Shown in pieces: positions 6,591 to 7,261 of a DNA stretch of 7,261 nucleotides. The stretch is from Dehalococcoidia bacterium (GTDB lineage: Bacteria > Chloroflexota > Dehalococcoidia > Dehalococcoidales > Fen-1064). The first letter of the stretch is position 1, and every line of letters begins with the position of its first letter. The translations under genes were made by a program, and so were the position numbers. A model generated the notes under the pieces. The model did not search any database. It worked only from the letters and a program-made list of their open reading frames with translations, and was not told where the DNA came from. Location: positions 1 through 7,261 of the forward strand of contig PMCB01000095.1 in NCBI GenBank assembly GCA_003153955.1, written 5' to 3'.

Positions 6591-6656
6591 CTCTAAAATA
6601 AAAATTCTCAATGGCCCCGGATTTGATTTTGGGCATCCGAACGGCCATTGAGAATT
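6591..6656 (-). terminator. Intrinsic terminator of rplY with a long structured loop
   Basis: A perfect 14-bp inverted repeat (AATTCTCAATGGCC at 6603-6616, GGCCATTGAGAATT at 6643-6656) flanks a 26-base loop. Read on the - strand, the stem is followed by a T-rich tract, TTTATTTTAGAG. The loop can form an inner 5-bp stem (CGGAT 6618-6622 with ATCCG 6635-6639). The + strand side has no T tract, so it serves the - strand gene that ends 23 bases upstream. Confidence 0.8.
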
Positions 6657-6679
6657 ACAGACTGATATAAAGTTTATTA

Positions 6680-7261
6680 TTACTTGGCGGGTTTTTCTGC
6701 TTTAGCAGGCGCTGCTTTAGCGGGGGCTGCTTTCTTTTCACCCTCAGCAGCCGCGCCGGCTTCGGCGGTAGCTTCAGCGCCTTCCTCAGCAGCCTTCGGT
6801 TTTTCTACAACCTCGACTACCTCGACGGCAATTCTGGCTACAACTACGCCCGGTTCGTTAACGATGTTGACATCTTTAATCGCGGGCAGGTCTTTGACAC
6901 GTATCATTTGGTCGGCGGTGACCAGCGGCGAGATATCCACCTCAATCGCACTGGGGATGTTAGCCGGCAGACAGAGTACGGTCAATTCGTTCAATTCCTG
7001 AACCAGTGAATTGCCTTTCATCTTGGCCGCGGCGGATTCTCCCTTTAATGTAATCGGAACATTGACACGGATGTTCTCCGTCAGTTTCACCTGGTAGAAA
7101 TCGACGTGCAGTATGCCGCCCTTGAAATTATCCAGTTGGACTTCGCGGATCATCACGGTGCGCGGGGCATGCTCGTGCCCGAGTTTCAGGCTTACAAGCT
7201 GCGTGTGTCCGGCATCCACCAGAACATTGTTCAATGCCGGGGTCTCGCACTGTATTGCTAA
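6680..7261 (-). CDS. rplY: 50S ribosomal protein L25 / general stress protein Ctc (5' partial)
   Basis: The frame is open to the right edge, so the start is outside; about 193 residues are visible. L25/Ctc binds 5S rRNA in the large ribosomal subunit. The 5S-binding domain is seen from its middle onward, through VMIREVQLDNFKGG and ILHVDFYQVKLTENIRVNVP. The Ctc/TL5-type second domain follows (ITLKGES to GVVVARIAVEV, including IEVDISPLVTADQMIRVKDL), which separates it from the short single-domain E. coli L25. The tail after VEVVEKP is a low-complexity run of about 40 Ala, Glu, Lys and Pro residues, a common variable extension. A TTG at 7234 is only an internal codon: the residues before it (IQCETPALNNVLVDAG) match the family. 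An intrinsic terminator follows the stop. Confidence 0.93.
   Translation of the reverse strand, partial: LAIQCETPALNNVLVDAGHTQLVSLKLGHEHAPRTVMIREVQLDNFKGGILHVDFYQVKLTENIRVNVPITLKGESAAAKMKGNSLVQELNELTVLCLPANIPSAIEVDISPLVTADQMIRVKDLPAIKDVNIVNEPGVVVARIAVEVVEVVEKPKAAEEGAEATAEAGAAAEGEKKAAPAKAAPAKAEKPAK

Noticed and set aside
6684..7001. + strand frame of 105 codons opposite rplY
   Set aside because: It is the mirror of the Ala/Lys-rich L25 tail, giving an Ala/Ser run with no recognisable family.
7232..7234. TTG as start codon of rplY
   Set aside because: The frame continues to the window edge with L25-like residues, so the gene is simply cut by the boundary.

Overview
The window reads as a bacterial chromosome segment of moderate GC content carrying housekeeping genes. 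These are a long RelA/SpoT homologue (rsh), ribosomal protein S20 (rpsT) and a Ctc/L25-type ribosomal protein (rplY). GTG and TTG starts, a PrsW protease carrying zinc ribbons, and a large C-terminally membrane-anchored repeat protein without a sortase signal would suit a Chloroflexota (Dehalococcoidia-like) genome. That assignment is inference from general style; nothing in the window proves it.

Layout, left to right. On the + strand (1-1432), the 3' part of a PrsW-family intramembrane metalloprotease with two C-terminal zinc ribbons overlaps by about 20 bases a small transglutaminase-like (Cys-His-Asp) protein. A 127-base gap holds the probable rsh promoter. rsh (1572-3761) follows, then rpsT (3818-4081 plus stop) and a strong intrinsic terminator (4106-4140). 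On the - strand, converging on that terminator, lies a 751-codon secreted surface protein (6423-4168) with three tandem repeats of about 85 residues, two InlB-B-like modules and a C-terminal membrane anchor. Upstream of it are a good sigma-70-type promoter and the terminator hairpin of the next - strand gene, rplY, which runs off the right edge.

rsh and rpsT are probably one unit linking stringent-response signalling with ribosome production. The PrsW/transglutaminase-like pair appears translationally coupled and could be a small membrane-associated proteolysis module. The surface protein has its own promoter and is functionally separate.

The most notable feature is in Rsh. Its synthetase residues look intact, but the hydrolase Glu-Asp diad reads Glu-Asn, and the synthetase charge motif is the acidic type (QFDD) associated with monofunctional RelA rather than the RxKD of bifunctional Rel. 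This could be a synthetase-biased long Rsh outside the proteobacterial RelA lineage. No CRISPR array, tRNA, rRNA, insertion sequence or clear defence system was seen.
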